Source: an uncultured Opitutaceae bacterium (GTDB lineage: Bacteria; Verrucomicrobiota; Verrucomicrobiae; Opitutales; Opitutaceae). From it: 6,311 bases of DNA. The stretch is from assembly GCA_946482625.1 (NCBI GenBank), contig CAMLSH010000231.1, forward strand, positions 1 to 6,311, given 5' to 3'. Made by a program: the position numbers and the translations under genes. The notes under the pieces were generated by a model, which was given only the letters and a program-made list of their open reading frames with translations, had not been told where the DNA came from and did no database searches. Below are positions 5,073 through 6,311 of this stretch, one piece after another. Position 1 is the first letter of the stretch. Each line of letters starts with the position of its first letter.

Positions 5073-6311
5073 TTAGTTTTTCTTCACGGCGACCCAGTCG
5101 CGGAGGGCGGTGCCGATGTTGGCGGGCTTTTGGCGGATGAGCTCGGTGAGGAGTTCGGGCGTGAGCGCACCGTTGTGATTGAGCGCGCGCTGGGCGGCGT
5201 CGGGCGGAGCGGTGAGGAGCTCCATCGGGACGGCTTCGAATTTCTGTTTCTTGAGCGTCTTCCAGAAGATGAAGAGGACGACAGCGGCGATCAGCACGGC
5301 GATGTAGCGGCTGGCGGTTTCGATCCAGCCCTGGACGCGGGTCTCGGTCTGGATCTGCTGGATTTGTTGGGCAATGGGCTCGGTCTGGAAGGTGATTTCC
5401 TGGAGGCTGACCATCGAGTCGACCGACTGGCCGGGAGCGGCTTTGAGGCCGAGGGCGTTGATGACGATCTGGCGGAGGTCTTGAAGTTCTTCGGGGGTGC
5501 GTTTCTTGGGCGTGCCATCGGCGGCGACACCGCTCTGGGCGATGAAGACGGAGGCGGTGAGACTGCGAACGGTGCCGGGCTGGCGGGTGACGTTGGTCAC
5601 GCTGCGGCCGATCTCGAATGTAGTGGAACGGTTCTTACGATTGGATTCGGAGACCGCGCTGGGGCGGGCTTCAGCGGCGCCGGCAGGAGCGTCGGGCGTG
5701 TTGGCGGTGATGCCAACGGTGCCGCCGTTGCGGGGCTCGGTGGAGTTGCTGAGATCTTCGGTAACGGTCTGGGAGCGGACGACCTGGCCCTCGGGATCGT
5801 ATTTTTCCTGCATGAGCGAGGTGGCTTCGGAGTCGATCTCGGCGGAGACGCGGACGATGGCGTTGTTGGCGCCGAGCACGGGGATGAGCATGCTCTCCAC
5901 TTTTTTGGCGAAGTAATCTTCGACCTGCTGGCGGTAGCGCATCTGGCTGGAAGCGGTGCCGAGCGTGGGGTCCTGCTTAAGATCTTCGGAGAGGACGCGG
6001 CCGCGGTGATCGACGACGGCGACGGAGTCGGGCTGGAGGCCTTGGACGGCGTTGGCCACGAGGTGGCGGATGGAATTGACGGCATCGACATCGAGGCGGC
6101 TGGAGGCGAGTTCGACGAAGACGGAGGCGGTGGGCTTGATGTTCTGGTCGGTGAGGAGCAGGCGGTTTTCCGGCTGCACGATCATGACGCGGGCGGCGCG
6201 GACGCCGTCGAGCTGGCCGATGGTGCGGGCGAGTTCGCCCTGAAGCGCGCGGAGGTAATTGGTGCGCTGCACGAAGTCGGACAGGCCGAACTGGCCCTTG
6301 TCGAAAATCTC
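5073..6311 (-). CDS. fliF: Flagellar MS-ring protein FliF, C-terminal part (5' end outside window)
   Basis: The frame enters open at the window edge and ends with TAA at 5073-5075, giving 412 visible residues. The first visible residues, EIFDKGQFGLSDFVQRTNYL, are the conserved FliF/YscJ signature, followed by RALQGELARTI and a strand ending RVMIVQPE (ring-building motif 2). Ring-building motif 3 begins near PTASVFVELASSRLDVDAVNSIRHLVANAVQG (about 60-91). A variable Ala/Pro/Ser-rich insert follows in the periplasmic region. The second membrane helix is RYIAVLIAAVVLFIFW (335-350). The 62-residue cytoplasmic tail ends in LTELIRQKPANIGTALRDWV, the FliG-binding helices. About 130-150 N-terminal residues, including the first membrane helix, should lie upstream. 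FliF is the first ring assembled in the inner membrane and houses the export gate. The GTG at 6270-6272 is internal, because the family signature continues upstream of it. Confidence 0.97.
   Translation of the reverse strand, partial: EIFDKGQFGLSDFVQRTNYLRALQGELARTIGQLDGVRAARVMIVQPENRLLLTDQNIKPTASVFVELASSRLDVDAVNSIRHLVANAVQGLQPDSVAVVDHRGRVLSEDLKQDPTLGTASSQMRYRQQVEDYFAKKVESMLIPVLGANNAIVRVSAEIDSEATSLMQEKYDPEGQVVRSQTVTEDLSNSTEPRNGGTVGITANTPDAPAGAAEARPSAVSESNRKNRSTTFEIGRSVTNVTRQPGTVRSLTASVFIAQSGVAADGTPKKRTPEELQDLRQIVINALGLKAAPGQSVDSMVSLQEITFQTEPIAQQIQQIQTETRVQGWIETASRYIAVLIAAVVLFIFWKTLKKQKFEAVPMELLTAPPDAAQRALNHNGALTPELLTELIRQKPANIGTALRDWVAVKKN

Noticed and set aside
6270..6272. GTG as the start of fliF
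   Set aside because: The conserved FliF signature EIFDKGQFGLSDFVQR runs through this codon, so it is internal and the real start is outside the window.

Overview
The window is one continuous stretch of a flagellar basal-body/export operon, all on the minus strand, so transcription runs from the high to the low coordinates. In transcription order it holds fliF (5' end beyond the window), fliG, fliH, fliI, fliJ, a membrane-anchored MotE/YlxF-like protein, and the N-terminal part of fliK (3' end beyond the window). The order fliF-fliG-fliH-fliI-fliJ-(ylxF)-fliK is the classical core of the fla/che-type cluster known from Bacillus and many other phyla. No plus-strand gene, RNA gene, CRISPR array or transposase gene is supported.

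The DNA is GC-rich, with strong third-position G/C on the minus strand, so many long but meaningless antisense frames appear. The organism cannot be fixed from this window. The GC-rich composition, the starts without Shine-Dalgarno sequences and the short intergenic 'ttacacagag...' inverted repeats would fit a flagellated verrucomicrobial (Opitutaceae-like) bacterium. That is a low-confidence guess from memory of such genomes.

Layout: 6311-5073 fliF (RBM2 end, RBM3, second membrane helix, FliG-binding tail); a 57-bp spacer; 5015-3996 fliG; another 57-bp spacer; 3938-3354 fliH; a 226-bp spacer filled mostly by a MITE/REP-like inverted-repeat element; 3127-1808 fliI; 4-bp ATGA overlap; 1811-1353 fliJ; 4-bp ATGA overlap; 1356-742 MotE/YlxF-like gene; a 78-bp spacer with a 10-bp direct repeat; 663-1 fliK.

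Functionally the genes form one module. FliF builds the MS ring in the inner membrane. FliG sits on it as the rotor/switch protein that meets the stator. FliH, FliI and FliJ are the soluble ATPase complex of the flagellar type III export gate. FliK measures hook length and switches export specificity. The MotE/YlxF-like protein is probably a periplasmic accessory of the motor. The genes look ordinary and intact. The less routine content is in the spacers and in the poorly characterised MotE/YlxF-like gene; I see no evidence of a wholly new system.
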